DNA of 64,000 bases from Micromonospora sp. C28SCA-DRY-2 (GCF_030519475.1 NZ_JAUMKD010000011.1:62001-126000); one strand, 5' to 3'; shown: positions 36,341-45,155, counted from the first letter of the stretch. Translations and numbers: made by a program. Notes: generated by a model from the sequence alone, not told the origin.

Positions 36341-37428
36341 GCGCCCCGGTAGCGCCGGCCCCGGCCGCCGAGCCGACGACCGCCGGCCCCGGGATCGCCG
36401 GCCTGCCCGGCCGCTCGCTGCTGCGGGTCGGCCCGGTCAGCCTCCAGGTGCGCCGCCGCTCGGTGCTGGTCGCCGCCGCGCTGGTCGTGCTGCTGCTGGT
36501 CGCCGGGGTGCTCAGCCTCTCCCTCGGCACCCCGTACGTCGCCCCGGCCGACGTGCTGCGCGCCCTCTCCGGCGCCGGCACCCCGTACGACCTGGTGGTC
36601 TTCGACCTGCGGCTGCCCCGGCTGGTGCTGGCCGCGGTGGCCGGCGCGGCGTTCGGGGTGGCCGGCACCCTGATCCAGAGCGTGGCCCGCAACCCGCTGG
36701 CCAGCCCGGACGTCATCGGCATCACCCAGGGCGCCGGCCTGGCCGCCACGGTGGCGCTGACCACCGGGGCGGCGGCCGTGGTGGTGGCGCCCGCCGCGCT
36801 GGCCGGCGGGCTGGCCGCCGCGCTGCTGCTGCTCGTCCTCGGGGCCCGGCACGGGCTGGCAGCGCAGCGGTTCGTGCTCGCCGGGGTGGCGGTCGCCTTC
36901 GCGCTGCGGGCGCTCACCGAGGTGGTCATGCTCACCGCCGACCCGATCGACGGGCTGCGGGCGCAGATCTGGCTGATCGGCACGCTCGCCGGCAAGGGTT
37001 GGACCGAGACGGTCTGGATCGCGCTCACCCTGCTGGCGCTGCTGCCGGTGCTGCTCTGGGCCGGTTGGGCGCTGAACAGCTCGGCCCTGGACGACGACAC
37101 GGCCCGGGGGATCGGGCTGCGTCCGGTGGCCCGCCGGATCGGGCTCGCCGTGACCGGGGTGCTCGCCGCCGCGGCGGTCACCGCCCAGGTCGGCGCGGTC
37201 GACTTCGTCGCCCTGGTCGCCCCGCAACTGGCCCGGCGGCTGGTCCGCGCGGAGCGCCCGCCGCTGCTCTGCGCCGCGCTGCTCGGCGCGCTGCTGCTGG
37301 TGCTGGCCGACCTGGCCGGCCGGCGGCTGTTCGCCCCCACCCAGTTGCCCGCCGGCGTGCTCACCGCCGCGATCGGCGGCCCCTACCTGATGTTCCTGCT
37401 GCTCCGCGGCCGCCGGCGGTCGTCGTGA
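36337..37428 (+). CDS. iron-siderophore ABC transporter permease (FecCD family), second subunit
   Basis: A 363-residue permease. After a 45-residue Ala/Pro-rich cytoplasmic head come the helices and FecCD motifs LRLPRLVLAAVAGAAFGVAG, SVARNPLASPDVIGITQGAG and FVALVAPQLARRLV. It pairs with the upstream permease. GTG 36337 sits in a GTGA overlap with its stop, so expression is coupled. Confidence 0.92.
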   Translation: MSAPVAPAPAAEPTTAGPGIAGLPGRSLLRVGPVSLQVRRRSVLVAAALVVLLLVAGVLSLSLGTPYVAPADVLRALSGAGTPYDLVVFDLRLPRLVLAAVAGAAFGVAGTLIQSVARNPLASPDVIGITQGAGLAATVALTTGAAAVVVAPAALAGGLAAALLLLVLGARHGLAAQRFVLAGVAVAFALRALTEVVMLTADPIDGLRAQIWLIGTLAGKGWTETVWIALTLLALLPVLLWAGWALNSSALDDDTARGIGLRPVARRIGLAVTGVLAAAAVTAQVGAVDFVALVAPQLARRLVRAERPPLLCAALLGALLLVLADLAGRRLFAPTQLPAGVLTAAIGGPYLMFLLLRGRRRSS

Positions 37429-37490
37429 CGTCCGCCGACCCGGGCCGTCGCGGTCCGGCCCCCGACAGCCGACCCCTCGAAGGAGGCGCG

Positions 37491-38579
37491 ATGCTCTCCA
37501 CCCGCGACCTGGTCGCCGGCTACGACGAGCGCACCGTGCTGGACGGGCTGGACCTGGAACTGCCCGCCGACGCGTTCACGGTCATCGTCGGCCCGAACGC
37601 CTGCGGCAAGTCCACCCTGCTGCGCACCCTGGCCCGGCTGCTCACGCCCCGCCGCGGCACCGTGCTGCTGGACGGCACCGCCATCCGGGAGCTGCCGACC
37701 CGGGAGGTCGCCCGCCGGCTCGCCGTGCTGCCGCAGAGCCCGCTGGTGCCCGAGGGCGTCACCGTCGCCGACCTGGTCGGCCGGGGCCGGCAGCCGTACC
37801 AGCGCTGGTGGCGGCAGTGGTCGGAGCAGGACAGCGCCGCGGTCGACCGGGCGATGGCGCTCGCCGACGTCGCCGGGCTGGCCGACCGGCCGGTGGACAC
37901 CCTCTCCGGCGGCCAGCGGCAGCGGGTCTGGATCGCCATGACCCTCGCCCAGGACACCGAGGCGCTGCTGCTCGACGAGCCGACCACCTTCCTCGACCTC
38001 GCCCACCAGGTCGAGGTGCTGGACCTGCTGCACCGGCTGCGCGTCGAGCGCGGCCGCACCGTGGTGGCCGTGCTGCACGACCTCAACCAGGCCGCCCGGT
38101 ACGCCGACCACCTGATCGCGATGCGGGCCGGTGCCGTGGTGGCCGCCGGGCCGCCCCGGGAGATCCTCACCGCCGACCTGGTCCGGGACGTCTTCGGCCT
38201 GGACTGCGTGGTCGTGCCCTGCCCGGTGACCGGGGCGCCGCTGGTGGTGCCCGCGCTCACCAGCCCCACCCTGGCCACCCCGCCGGCACAGTCCACCCCG
38301 GCCGGCGCCGCCGCCCCGGCTGCCGGGCCTGCCGGTGCCGGCCGGGCCCGCGCCCCGGGCGCCGGTTCCGCCGGTGCCACCTCCTCGGGTGCCGCGTCGT
38401 CCGACGCCGCCCCGGGCGCCGGTTCGGCCGGTGCCACCTCCTCGGCTGCCGCGTCGCCCGACGCCGCCCCGGGCGCCGCCCGGTCCGGCGGCGCCCCCTC
38501 CGGTGCCGCGCCGTCCGGCGCCACCCCAGCCGTCGGCGGGAACGCTCTCGCCGGCTCGTACCCCTCGGAAGGAATCTGA
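37491..38579 (+). CDS. iron-siderophore ABC transporter ATPase with repetitive C-terminal tail
   Basis: A 362-residue protein whose first ~255 residues are a normal FepC-type ATPase: Walker A GPNACGKST (34-42), signature LSGGQRQRV (~143), Walker B LLLDEPTTFLD, switch His in VLHDLNQAA. The remaining ~105 residues are a Gly/Ala/Ser/Pro tail containing two tandem 19-residue repeats (APGAGSAGATSS unit). The tail is unexpected in this family. ATG 37491 has AAGGAGG. The stop and the next ATG overlap by one base (TGATG). Confidence 0.92.
   Translation: MLSTRDLVAGYDERTVLDGLDLELPADAFTVIVGPNACGKSTLLRTLARLLTPRRGTVLLDGTAIRELPTREVARRLAVLPQSPLVPEGVTVADLVGRGRQPYQRWWRQWSEQDSAAVDRAMALADVAGLADRPVDTLSGGQRQRVWIAMTLAQDTEALLLDEPTTFLDLAHQVEVLDLLHRLRVERGRTVVAVLHDLNQAARYADHLIAMRAGAVVAAGPPREILTADLVRDVFGLDCVVVPCPVTGAPLVVPALTSPTLATPPAQSTPAGAAAPAAGPAGAGRARAPGAGSAGATSSGAASSDAAPGAGSAGATSSAAASPDAAPGAARSGGAPSGAAPSGATPAVGGNALAGSYPSEGI
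38352..38480 (+). repeat. 57-nt in-frame tandem repeat in the ATPase tail
   Basis: Units start with GCCCCGGGCGCC at 38352, 38409 and 38466 (third partial). The period is divisible by three, so the frame is kept. Confidence 0.85.
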
Positions 38580-39523
38580 TGCGTCGTCTCGTCGCCGCCC
38601 TCGCCGCGGCCGCCGTCCTCGGCGTCGGGCTCACCGCCTGCGGTGAGAGCGACCCGGTCGCCGGCACCACCACCGGGGAGACCCGGGAGATCACCCACGC
38701 CATGGGCACCACCAAGGTGCCGGCCGAGCCGAAGCGCGTCGTCGTGCTCGACACCGACAAGATCGACACCGCGCTCTCCCTCGGCATCACGCCGGTCGGG
38801 GCCGCCACCGCCGGTGAGGCGAAGAGCTGGCCGACCTACTTCGGCGAGGAGAAGCTCGCCGGCATCAAGGAGGTCGGGGTGCTCACCGAGCCCGACCTGG
38901 AGGCCATCAACGCCCTCAAGCCGGACCTGATCCTGGGCAGCAAGTTCCGCCAGGAGAAGTTCTACGACGAGCTGAAGGCCATCGCGCCGACCGTGTTCAC
39001 CGAGAAGGTGGGCGTCACCTGGAAGGAGAACTTCCTCCTCGACGGCAAGGCGCTCGGCAAGGAGCAGCAGGCCAAGGACCTGCTGACCACGTACGAGACG
39101 CGGGCCAAGGAGTTCGGCACCAAGCTCGGCGACGCCGCCAACCGCAAGATCTCCATCGTCCGCTTCATGCCGACCGAGATCCGGGTCTACGGGCCGGACT
39201 CGTTCTCCGGCATCGTGATCGGCGACACCGGCCTGGGCCGCCCCGAGCGGCAGCAGCTGACCGGCAAGGAGGACCGGCGGATGGACCGGGTCAGCCCGGA
39301 GCGGATCGGCGAGGTGGACGGCGACGTCATCTTCGTGACCGCGTACGGCGAGAAGGCCGCGGCCGAGCAGGCGAAGGTCACCGGCGGGACGCTCTGGAAG
39401 GCTCTGCCGGCGGTCAAGGCGGGCAAGGCGCACGTGGTCTCCGACGAGATCTGGATGACCGGCATCGGTGTCGGCGCCGCCAACAAGATCCTCGACGACC
39501 TCCAGAAGTACCTCACTGCCTGA
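38579..39523 (+). CDS. iron-siderophore binding lipoprotein
   Basis: A 314-residue substrate-binding protein with a lipoprotein signal (LVAALAAAAVLGVGLTAC, Cys21) and the class III binding fold used by FepB/FhuD-like proteins: KRVVVLDTDKIDTALSLGI, LKPDLILGSKFRQE, and a C-terminal LPAVKAGKAHVVS. It captures ferric siderophore at the outer face of the membrane for the two permeases. It has GGAAGGA before the ATG and is the last gene of the operon, ending 30 nt before a palindromic terminator. Confidence 0.92.
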   Translation: MRRLVAALAAAAVLGVGLTACGESDPVAGTTTGETREITHAMGTTKVPAEPKRVVVLDTDKIDTALSLGITPVGAATAGEAKSWPTYFGEEKLAGIKEVGVLTEPDLEAINALKPDLILGSKFRQEKFYDELKAIAPTVFTEKVGVTWKENFLLDGKALGKEQQAKDLLTTYETRAKEFGTKLGDAANRKISIVRFMPTEIRVYGPDSFSGIVIGDTGLGRPERQQLTGKEDRRMDRVSPERIGEVDGDVIFVTAYGEKAAAEQAKVTGGTLWKALPAVKAGKAHVVSDEIWMTGIGVGAANKILDDLQKYLTA

Positions 39524-39553
39524 CCCCCCTGCGCTCACGGCGCGCACGTTCAC

Positions 39554-39593
39554 AGAAAGAGTGGCTATTCCGCGCGGAATAGCCACTCTTTCT
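39554..39593. terminator. palindrome family copy 1, terminator between convergent genes
   Basis: A perfect 40-nt palindrome, half-site AGAAAGAGTGGCTATTCCGC. It lies between the binding-protein stop and the convergent DUF559 gene stop. Its arms match copies 2 (40585) and 3 (61471). Confidence 0.85.
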
Positions 39594-39623
39594 CTGTTTG
39601 GCAGGTGTGGATGGGTGGGTGGG

Positions 39624-40520
39624 TTAGGGGCGGGCGCGGCGGGTTAGGGCGGCGCGGACTTCCGCGAGGAAGCCGTCGAAGTCCTCGCGCATCCGCTTGC
39701 TCGTGACGTGCAGCACGATCCAGTCGTCGCCGAGGATTCGGTTGAGGCGCTGCCGGTCACGGTGGAACTGTGCGGGATCGTGGTGCCAGAGGCCGTCGTA
39801 CTCGATGGCGACCTTGAGTTCGGGCCAGGCGAGATCGACGCGGGCGACGAACCTTCCAGCCCGGGTGATGACGTGCTGCGTCACGGGGCGCGGGAGTCCC
39901 GCCTTGATGAGCCGCACCCGCAGGCGCGACTCAGGCAGCGACTCCGCGCCAGGGTCGGTCAGGCTGATCGCCTCGGCGAACCTGCGCGAGCCGCGCTCAC
40001 CGCGCCGCGTCCCGAGATACCGCTCCAGCTCGGCGCGTCCGACTGCGCCGACACGGCCGAGCGAGTCGATGAGGGCGACGGCGTCGACGATGTCGAGCCA
40101 GCACGCCACATCCCAACACGTGCGTTCGACGGTGGTGACCGGCATGTCGTCGATCCGGCCGACCTCGCCCTCCCGCCACGGGGCGACGTGGATCAGGAGA
40201 CCAGCCAGTGGACCGAACCGTGCTGACGGCTCGACGACCACCTCGACATCGTCGTCCGGCCCGCAGGTGGCCCCGCCGTGGAGCGCTACCGCGGACCTGC
40301 CTGCTATCGCACACCCGGGCGGGAAGAGCCACGACGCGGCGGCGCGGCAGCGGGTACGGTGCGAGATCTCCAGCCGCGCATCGGCGTAGACGTTGTGGAA
40401 GAGCCGCCGCCACGCGCGTGTGCGGAGATCGTTCTTCGTCAACAGGCCACGCTGAATCGCTTCACGGGAGTAGAAGACCCGCCCGACGAGTTCCGCCGGC
40501 CGGCGCGGTTCGCAACTCAC
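39624..40520 (-). CDS. AbiEi-like N-terminal / DUF559 nuclease-fold protein
   Basis: A 298-residue protein with two parts. The N-terminal ~90 residues resemble the winged-helix head of AbiEi-type proteins (REAIQRGLLTKNDLRTRAWRRL, HNVYAD). The C-terminal part is a Vsr/PD-(D/E)XK-like DUF559 domain with RVDLAWPELKVAIEYDGLWHH, then DRQRLNRILGDDWIVLHVT. This combination is common in actinobacteria without a proven role; DNA-related or toxin-antitoxin-like functions have been suggested. GTG 40520 is chosen for GGGGAGGG upstream. The gene is flanked on both sides by members of the same palindrome family and lacks a partner gene. Confidence 0.8.
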   Translation of the reverse strand: MSCEPRRPAELVGRVFYSREAIQRGLLTKNDLRTRAWRRLFHNVYADARLEISHRTRCRAAASWLFPPGCAIAGRSAVALHGGATCGPDDDVEVVVEPSARFGPLAGLLIHVAPWREGEVGRIDDMPVTTVERTCWDVACWLDIVDAVALIDSLGRVGAVGRAELERYLGTRRGERGSRRFAEAISLTDPGAESLPESRLRVRLIKAGLPRPVTQHVITRAGRFVARVDLAWPELKVAIEYDGLWHHDPAQFHRDRQRLNRILGDDWIVLHVTSKRMREDFDGFLAEVRAALTRRARP

Positions 40521-40584
40521 CCCCGCACCCTCCCCCACCCCACTACCCCCACACCACCCCCTGTGGACAACCACGCCCCGACCA

Positions 40585-40650
40585 CACGCACGTACACGGA
40601 AAGAGTGGCTATCCGACGAGAAATAGCCACTCTTTCCGTGTACGTGCGTG
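40585..40650. terminator. palindrome family copy 2, long hairpin
   Basis: A perfect 28-bp stem (CACGCACGTACACGGAAAGA... and its complement) with a 10-nt loop (40613-40622), 18 nt past the stop of the 40668 gene and upstream of the DUF559 gene. The left arm is homologous to copy 1 over about 30 nt, beyond the stem core. Confidence 0.85.
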
Positions 40651-40667
40651 TTCCGTGTTGAGGGGGG

Positions 40668-41312
40668 TCAGGCGGCGGTGGACCAGATGGCGCGGAAGGC
40701 GGCCGCTTCACCGGCCAGCCAGTGCTCGATCTGGTCGAACTTGGCGCCCTCGGGCATCCGGTGGGCCTGGCCGCGCCGTACGTCGACCAGGACCGGCTCG
40801 GCGTGCGGGAGGATGTGGTCCATGTGCCGGGCCATCAGGTGCAGGGTGGCGAGCACGGCCTCCTCGCTCGGCGGGGTCTCGTCGAAGTGCAGCCGGACGG
40901 CCTCGGCCCGGCCGTCGGCGTGGCGTACGCCGAAGTGGGGGTTGATCTTGACGGGCAGGTCGCCGAGCATGGCGAGTGCGTCGCGGGTCTGGGCCAGGTC
41001 GACGGCGGTGGGCTCGCCCAACGAGCGCAGCCAGGCGGTCGCGCCCGGCACCAGCGCCTGGTAGAGCGGGCGCCAGCGGGGCTTGACCACGTCGACCACC
41101 TGGTCGAGGTGGGTGCCGCCGGTGTGGAAGGCGATGTCGGCCTTGAGCGCCTTGACGAACTGGCCGTGCGGGTTGAAGCCGGAACGGCTGGCTCGCTGCT
41201 TGCGCAGCCCGCCGACGAAGGTGGCCTTGGTGGGGCCGGTGCGGTCGACGTAGCGGGTGAAGCCGAGCAGCGTGGCGTAGGGGGTGAGCGGCGTGGAGGC
41301 GGGCGCGGTCAC
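40668..41312 (-). CDS. hypothetical protein
   Basis: A 214-residue soluble protein not recognised as any named family. The N-terminal half is TLLGFTRYVDRTGPTKATFVGGLRKQRASRSGFNP cut by turns. The middle is helical (VVKPRWRPLYQALVPGATAWL). The C-terminus has many His residues (LHLMARHMDHILPHAEPVL) that could bind metal. GTG 41312 follows GGGAGGA with 6-nt spacing, a strong site. It is expressed alone: AT-rich promoter region upstream, hairpin downstream. Confidence 0.75.
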   Translation of the reverse strand: MTAPASTPLTPYATLLGFTRYVDRTGPTKATFVGGLRKQRASRSGFNPHGQFVKALKADIAFHTGGTHLDQVVDVVKPRWRPLYQALVPGATAWLRSLGEPTAVDLAQTRDALAMLGDLPVKINPHFGVRHADGRAEAVRLHFDETPPSEEAVLATLHLMARHMDHILPHAEPVLVDVRRGQAHRMPEGAKFDQIEHWLAGEAAAFRAIWSTAA

Positions 41313-41338
41313 GGTCGTCCTCCCAGGTCAGGGCGTCG

Positions 41339-41358
41339 ATTAGTACATACATTCTAAT
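41339..41358 (-). promoter_or_regulatory. AT-rich inverted repeat at the promoter of the 40668-41312 gene
   Basis: ATTAG-N10-CTAAT overlaps a minus-strand TAGAAT (5/6 match to TATAAT). It is markedly AT-rich in a GC-rich window, and a candidate operator plus -10. Confidence 0.45.
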
Positions 41359-41505
41359 AGACGGGTCTGACATCGCCCAGGGAAAGTTGGCCGCCATCCG
41401 GCCCGGTCCGGCCGGTCCACGCAGCCGGTGGCGATCGGCACGACGGTGGGCGCAGGGGCGGCCGGGAGCCGGTGGGGAACGCCCCGGCTCCCGGCCGCCA
41501 CACCG

Positions 41506-41997
41506 TCAGCCCGCCACGCCGGTGCCGGTCTCCAGCAGCGACTTCAGGTCGCTGAGGACGAAGGACCAGCCGCCGCCGGTGCCGGGCAGGGCGCCGCCGA
41601 CCAGGGCGGCCGTCTGCGGGGCGTCGGTCACGTCGTGGGTGACCGTGAGGGTGGTCAGCCCGCGCTCGTCCTGGCCGATCTCGTACGTCAGCCGGCTGGG
41701 CGTCTCGACGGCCATGCCGGGATCGCCGATCATCCGCCAGGTCAGCGCCAGCCGGGTGTTCGGGTCGGCCTCGATCACCTCGCCCTCGACCACGACCATG
41801 CTGACGCCCGGGCCGACCATCGCCTCGCTGGCGTACTGGCGGAACGCCCCGCCCGGGCGGGTGTCGATGTCGACGCGCCCGCCGTAGCCGTAGCGCTGGG
41901 TCCAGTCGGACTGGGTCAGCGCCGTCCAGATCTGCTCCGGGGTCGCCTTCAGGTAGACGCGGTAGGTCTGTACCTCGGTCTGTTGCAGGGTGCTCAT
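41506..41997 (-). CDS. SRPBCC/AHSA1-like ligand-binding protein
   Basis: A 163-residue START-like protein: YRVYLKATPEQIWTALTQSDW at the start, YGYGGRVDIDTRPGGAF and VEGEVIEADPNTRLALTW in the middle, and a C-terminal helix (GGWSFVLSDLKSLLETG). AHSA1-type SRPBCC proteins are often paired with an ArsR regulator, and none is adjacent here. ATG 41997 has GAGGAGC upstream; a longer frame to 42084 would add 29 Arg/Pro-rich residues and is rejected. Confidence 0.85.
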   Translation of the reverse strand: MSTLQQTEVQTYRVYLKATPEQIWTALTQSDWTQRYGYGGRVDIDTRPGGAFRQYASEAMVGPGVSMVVVEGEVIEADPNTRLALTWRMIGDPGMAVETPSRLTYEIGQDERGLTTLTVTHDVTDAPQTAALVGGALPGTGGGWSFVLSDLKSLLETGTGVAG

Positions 41998-42093
41998 CCT
42001 TGCTGCTCCTCGCGGATCGGTTGGCCGACACCCGACTGGCGCCGGCGTCCCCGTCAGCCTCCGCCGCACCGGCTGGACGGACATCCGTGCCGA

Positions 42094-42205
42094 CCACGGA
42101 TCCAGCCACGGATCGGGCCACGGACCGTGCCACCGGCTGGCGACCCGACCGCCGCCGGCGACCGGACCACCGGGTCGGTCGGTGCCTCGACCGGGTCGGT
42201 CGGAG
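42094..42205. repeat. short direct repeats downstream of the LuxR gene
   Basis: Three CCACGGA units with 4-5 nt spacers (42094-42126) and two copies of CCGGGTCGGTCGG (about 42171 and 42191) occupy the gap between the LuxR stop and the SRPBCC start. Confidence 0.55.
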
Positions 42206-42219
42206 AGCGTGAACCTGGG

Positions 42220-44958
42220 TCAGCGGTGCGGCGGCGCGATGCCCAGAGCTGTCAACTCCGTCCGCGCCTCGGCTTCGCGGCCGGGCAGCAGCGCCAGCGT
42301 GCAGGCGTACTCGGCGCGGGCACCGAGGCGCTCCCACCGGGGGAGCGTGGCGGCGATCGCGTCGGGGTCACCGGTCAACCGGCCCCGCGCCCGGGCCAGG
42401 CAGGCGGCGGCCCAGGCGTTGCCGGCGGTCGACCGCTCGGCGGCCGCGAGCCGTCCGGCGGCGTCCGGCAGGCCGGCGGCGACCCCGAGTTCCGCACCGA
42501 CGGCGCGGGCGTACGTGTCGTAGCGGAAGTTGGGGAACTCGCCGAAGCTCTGCTCGACCAGGCCGGCCGCCTCGGTGAAGTCCGCCAGGTGCAGGGCGAC
42601 CCGCCCCGCCGCGAACACCGCCGACGCCAGCGAGGAGACGTCCACGCCGGAGGTGCACCGGCGCAGCCGCTGCCGCCAGTACGGCAGGCCCGCCCGGTCA
42701 CCCCGCAGTCCGCAGGCGAGCAGGGCGAACGCCATCGCGCTGGCCACGTCGCCACTCGGCGGACGCCCGTTGCGTCGCCAGCCGTCCCACAGCGTCTCCG
42801 CCCGCGCCAGCGCCTCGTCCAGCTCGCCGTTGAGGACCAGGGCCGGCACCATCGTGCCGATCGACCGGTAGGAACGGTCGCCCAGCAGGTCGTCCCGGTC
42901 CATCCGGCGAGCCACCCGCAGCGCGCCGGGCAGGTCCCCGGCCCGCAGCGCGACGGTGGCCGCGACGAGGAGGATGTCACCGATCTCCGGCGCCGTCCGC
43001 GGGTCGGTGCGGTCCAGCGAGTCCAGCAGCGCCAGCCGCTGCTCGCCGATCCGGCGGGCCTGCTCCGCCCGACCGCGCTGGGTCGCGGCCGTGCCCAGCA
43101 CGTCCAGGCCCGCGCTCACCAGCACCGGGTCGCCACTGCGGCGGGCGATCCGTTCGGCGTCCTCGGCCAGGGCCGGGTCCGGGTCGTACGGCCGAGCGCC
43201 GGCGTGCCACGCCGCGGCGATGGCGAGCGTCGCCGCGACCACCGGGTCGGCGGCGTCCCCGGCGGCGCGGGCCCGCTCCAGCAGTCCGGTGAGCCGTTCC
43301 CGGGAGATGCCGGTGGCGATCCGGCCGTCGAAGCGGTGGACCAGCTCGACCACCCGGGCCAGGGCGAGCGCCTCGGCGTTGCCGTCGCCCGCCACGCCGG
43401 CCTGGTCGGCGGCCGCCAGCAGCAGGTTCAGCACCCGTGCCCCGGGTTCGGTGCCGATCAACGCGCAGTCCGCCGCGCTGCGCAGGTCCCGGGCCGCCTC
43501 CGCCGGATCACCGGCCAGCACGGCCGCCTGCCGGTAGTAGTCGAGCGACTCGGCCAGGAAGCGACGGGCGTACGTCAGGCGGCCGAGGGCCCGGGCCAGC
43601 CGGTGCGCCGCCGGGTCGCGGCCGGGCGCGCGACCGAGCAGCGCGGCGCGCAGGTCGTCGGCGACCAGGTCGTAGTCGTCGCGCCAGTGGCCGTCCAGCC
43701 GCCCGGCGAGGTCTGCCGCCACCGAGGCGGCCCACTCCAGGTAACGGTCGGAGACGTCCCCGCGCGCCGGGTCGGCGTCGAGTTGCTCCCGGGCGAAGGC
43801 GCGGACGGTGCCGAGCAGCCGCCAGCGGCCGGGATCCCGCTCCCGGGTCACCAGGCTCTTGTCGACCAGCCGGCCGAGCAGGTCGGCGCTGCCCGCCGGG
43901 TCGCCCGCGCCGCACACCGCCGCCGCCGCGGCCAGGTCGAAGCCGCCGGCGAACACCGAGAGGCGCCGGAACAGCGCCTGCTCGGCGGGTCGCAGCAGGT
44001 CGTAGCTCCAGCCCAGGACCGCCCGCAGGGACCGGTGCCGGGCGTCGGCCCGGCGCGCGCCCGCCAGTGCCCGGAGCGGGTCGGCGAGCGCGGTGAGCAG
44101 ACCGGCCGGGCCCAGTGACGCGCTGCGCGCGGCGGCGAGTTCGATGGCCAGCGGCATGTTGTCGAGCCGGCCGCACAGCTCGCCGACGAGCGCCGGGTCG
44201 CCCGGCACGTCCGCACCGGCGGCCCGGGCCCGGTCGTCGAAGAGGGTCCGCCCCGCGGAGTCGGAGAGCGGTCCGATCCGGACCACCCGCTCCTCGGCGG
44301 CCCCCAACTGCTCCCGGCTGGTGGCCAGCACGGTCACCCCGGGACACGCGGACAGGACCTCCGCCACGAACGCCGCCGCCGCGTCCAGCAGATGCTCGCA
44401 GTTGTCGATCACGAGCAACAGTCGCCGGGTACCGAGTTCCGCCGTCACCGCGCCGAGCAGCGGCTGACTCGGGGCCGGGGTGACCCCGAGCGCGGCGGCC
44501 ACCGCGGGAACGACGTATCCACTGCGGACCGGCACCAGGTCGACGAAGGCGCCACCGTCGCGGAACCGGGGCGCGAGCTCGGCCGCCAGCGCGGTGGCGA
44601 GTCTGGTCTTGCCCACCCCGCCGGGCCCGACGAGGGTCACCAGCCGGGCCTCGGTGAGCACCGCCGCCACCTGCTCGCGTTCCTGCCCTCGGCCGACGAA
44701 GCTGCTGGCGGTCGGCGGCAGTCCGGTGACGCGGGGCGGGGCGGCCGGCGGCCCCCCGCCGGCCGGGGCGGCGAGCGCGGACAGCGCCCGCCGGTCGGGC
44801 ACGCCGTGCTTGCGCAACAGCGACGAGACGTGGCTTTCCACGGTACGGACGGAGATGAACAGCCGTGCCGCGATCTCCGCGTTGGTGCGGTGCTCACCCA
44901 GCAGGGCGAGCACCTCCGCCTCCCGGGCGGAAACCTGCGTCTCCCGCGGTCCGCTCAT
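42220..44958 (-). CDS. LuxR-type regulator with NB-ARC ATPase and long helical repeat region
   Basis: A 912-residue signal-transducing ATPase. A LuxR-type HTH lies at the N-terminus (VSAREAEVLALL, NAEIAARLFISVRTVESHVSSLLRKHG, 9-52). An NB-ARC/AAA domain follows: Walker A GPGGVGKT (111-118), LLLVIDNCEHLL, LATSREQLGAAEE, NMPLAIELAAARS. About 500 helical TPR-like residues complete it. In classical LAL regulators the HTH is C-terminal, so the order is reversed here. ATG 44958 precedes the HTH by 8 residues; 45051 would add a Pro/Arg-rich head. The effector and target genes are unknown. Confidence 0.88.
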   Translation of the reverse strand: MSGPRETQVSAREAEVLALLGEHRTNAEIAARLFISVRTVESHVSSLLRKHGVPDRRALSALAAPAGGGPPAAPPRVTGLPPTASSFVGRGQEREQVAAVLTEARLVTLVGPGGVGKTRLATALAAELAPRFRDGGAFVDLVPVRSGYVVPAVAAALGVTPAPSQPLLGAVTAELGTRRLLLVIDNCEHLLDAAAAFVAEVLSACPGVTVLATSREQLGAAEERVVRIGPLSDSAGRTLFDDRARAAGADVPGDPALVGELCGRLDNMPLAIELAAARSASLGPAGLLTALADPLRALAGARRADARHRSLRAVLGWSYDLLRPAEQALFRRLSVFAGGFDLAAAAAVCGAGDPAGSADLLGRLVDKSLVTRERDPGRWRLLGTVRAFAREQLDADPARGDVSDRYLEWAASVAADLAGRLDGHWRDDYDLVADDLRAALLGRAPGRDPAAHRLARALGRLTYARRFLAESLDYYRQAAVLAGDPAEAARDLRSAADCALIGTEPGARVLNLLLAAADQAGVAGDGNAEALALARVVELVHRFDGRIATGISRERLTGLLERARAAGDAADPVVAATLAIAAAWHAGARPYDPDPALAEDAERIARRSGDPVLVSAGLDVLGTAATQRGRAEQARRIGEQRLALLDSLDRTDPRTAPEIGDILLVAATVALRAGDLPGALRVARRMDRDDLLGDRSYRSIGTMVPALVLNGELDEALARAETLWDGWRRNGRPPSGDVASAMAFALLACGLRGDRAGLPYWRQRLRRCTSGVDVSSLASAVFAAGRVALHLADFTEAAGLVEQSFGEFPNFRYDTYARAVGAELGVAAGLPDAAGRLAAAERSTAGNAWAAACLARARGRLTGDPDAIAATLPRWERLGARAEYACTLALLPGREAEARTELTALGIAPPHR

Positions 44959-45094
44959 CGGCCCGTGCGGTGCCACCGCGGGCCGGCGTGGCGCGCTGCT
45001 CGGTCTCCCACGTTGGCAGGGTACGGCGTCGGGCCGAGTGGCCGTCCGCACCGCCGCCGGCCCGCAGACCCCGACCGCGTGCCTGGCGCCCGGA

Positions 45095-45155
45095 GCCGGC
45101 CGGCGGCGTGCCCAGCGCCGGCCGGCGGCATGCGCACGGCGGCCGGCGGCGCGCC
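45095..45155. repeat. 22-nt imperfect tandem repeat at the 3' end of the helicase gene
   Basis: GCCGGCCGGCGGC units start at 45095 and 45117, with a third degenerate unit running into the helicase stop codon. Confidence 0.6.

Noticed and set aside
39554..40650. Insertion sequence with the palindromes as terminal inverted repeats
   Set aside because: The two palindromes are each self-complementary and not inverted copies of each other, no target-site duplication is visible, and the gene is not a known transposase; the REP-like interpretation is kept instead as a hypothesis.
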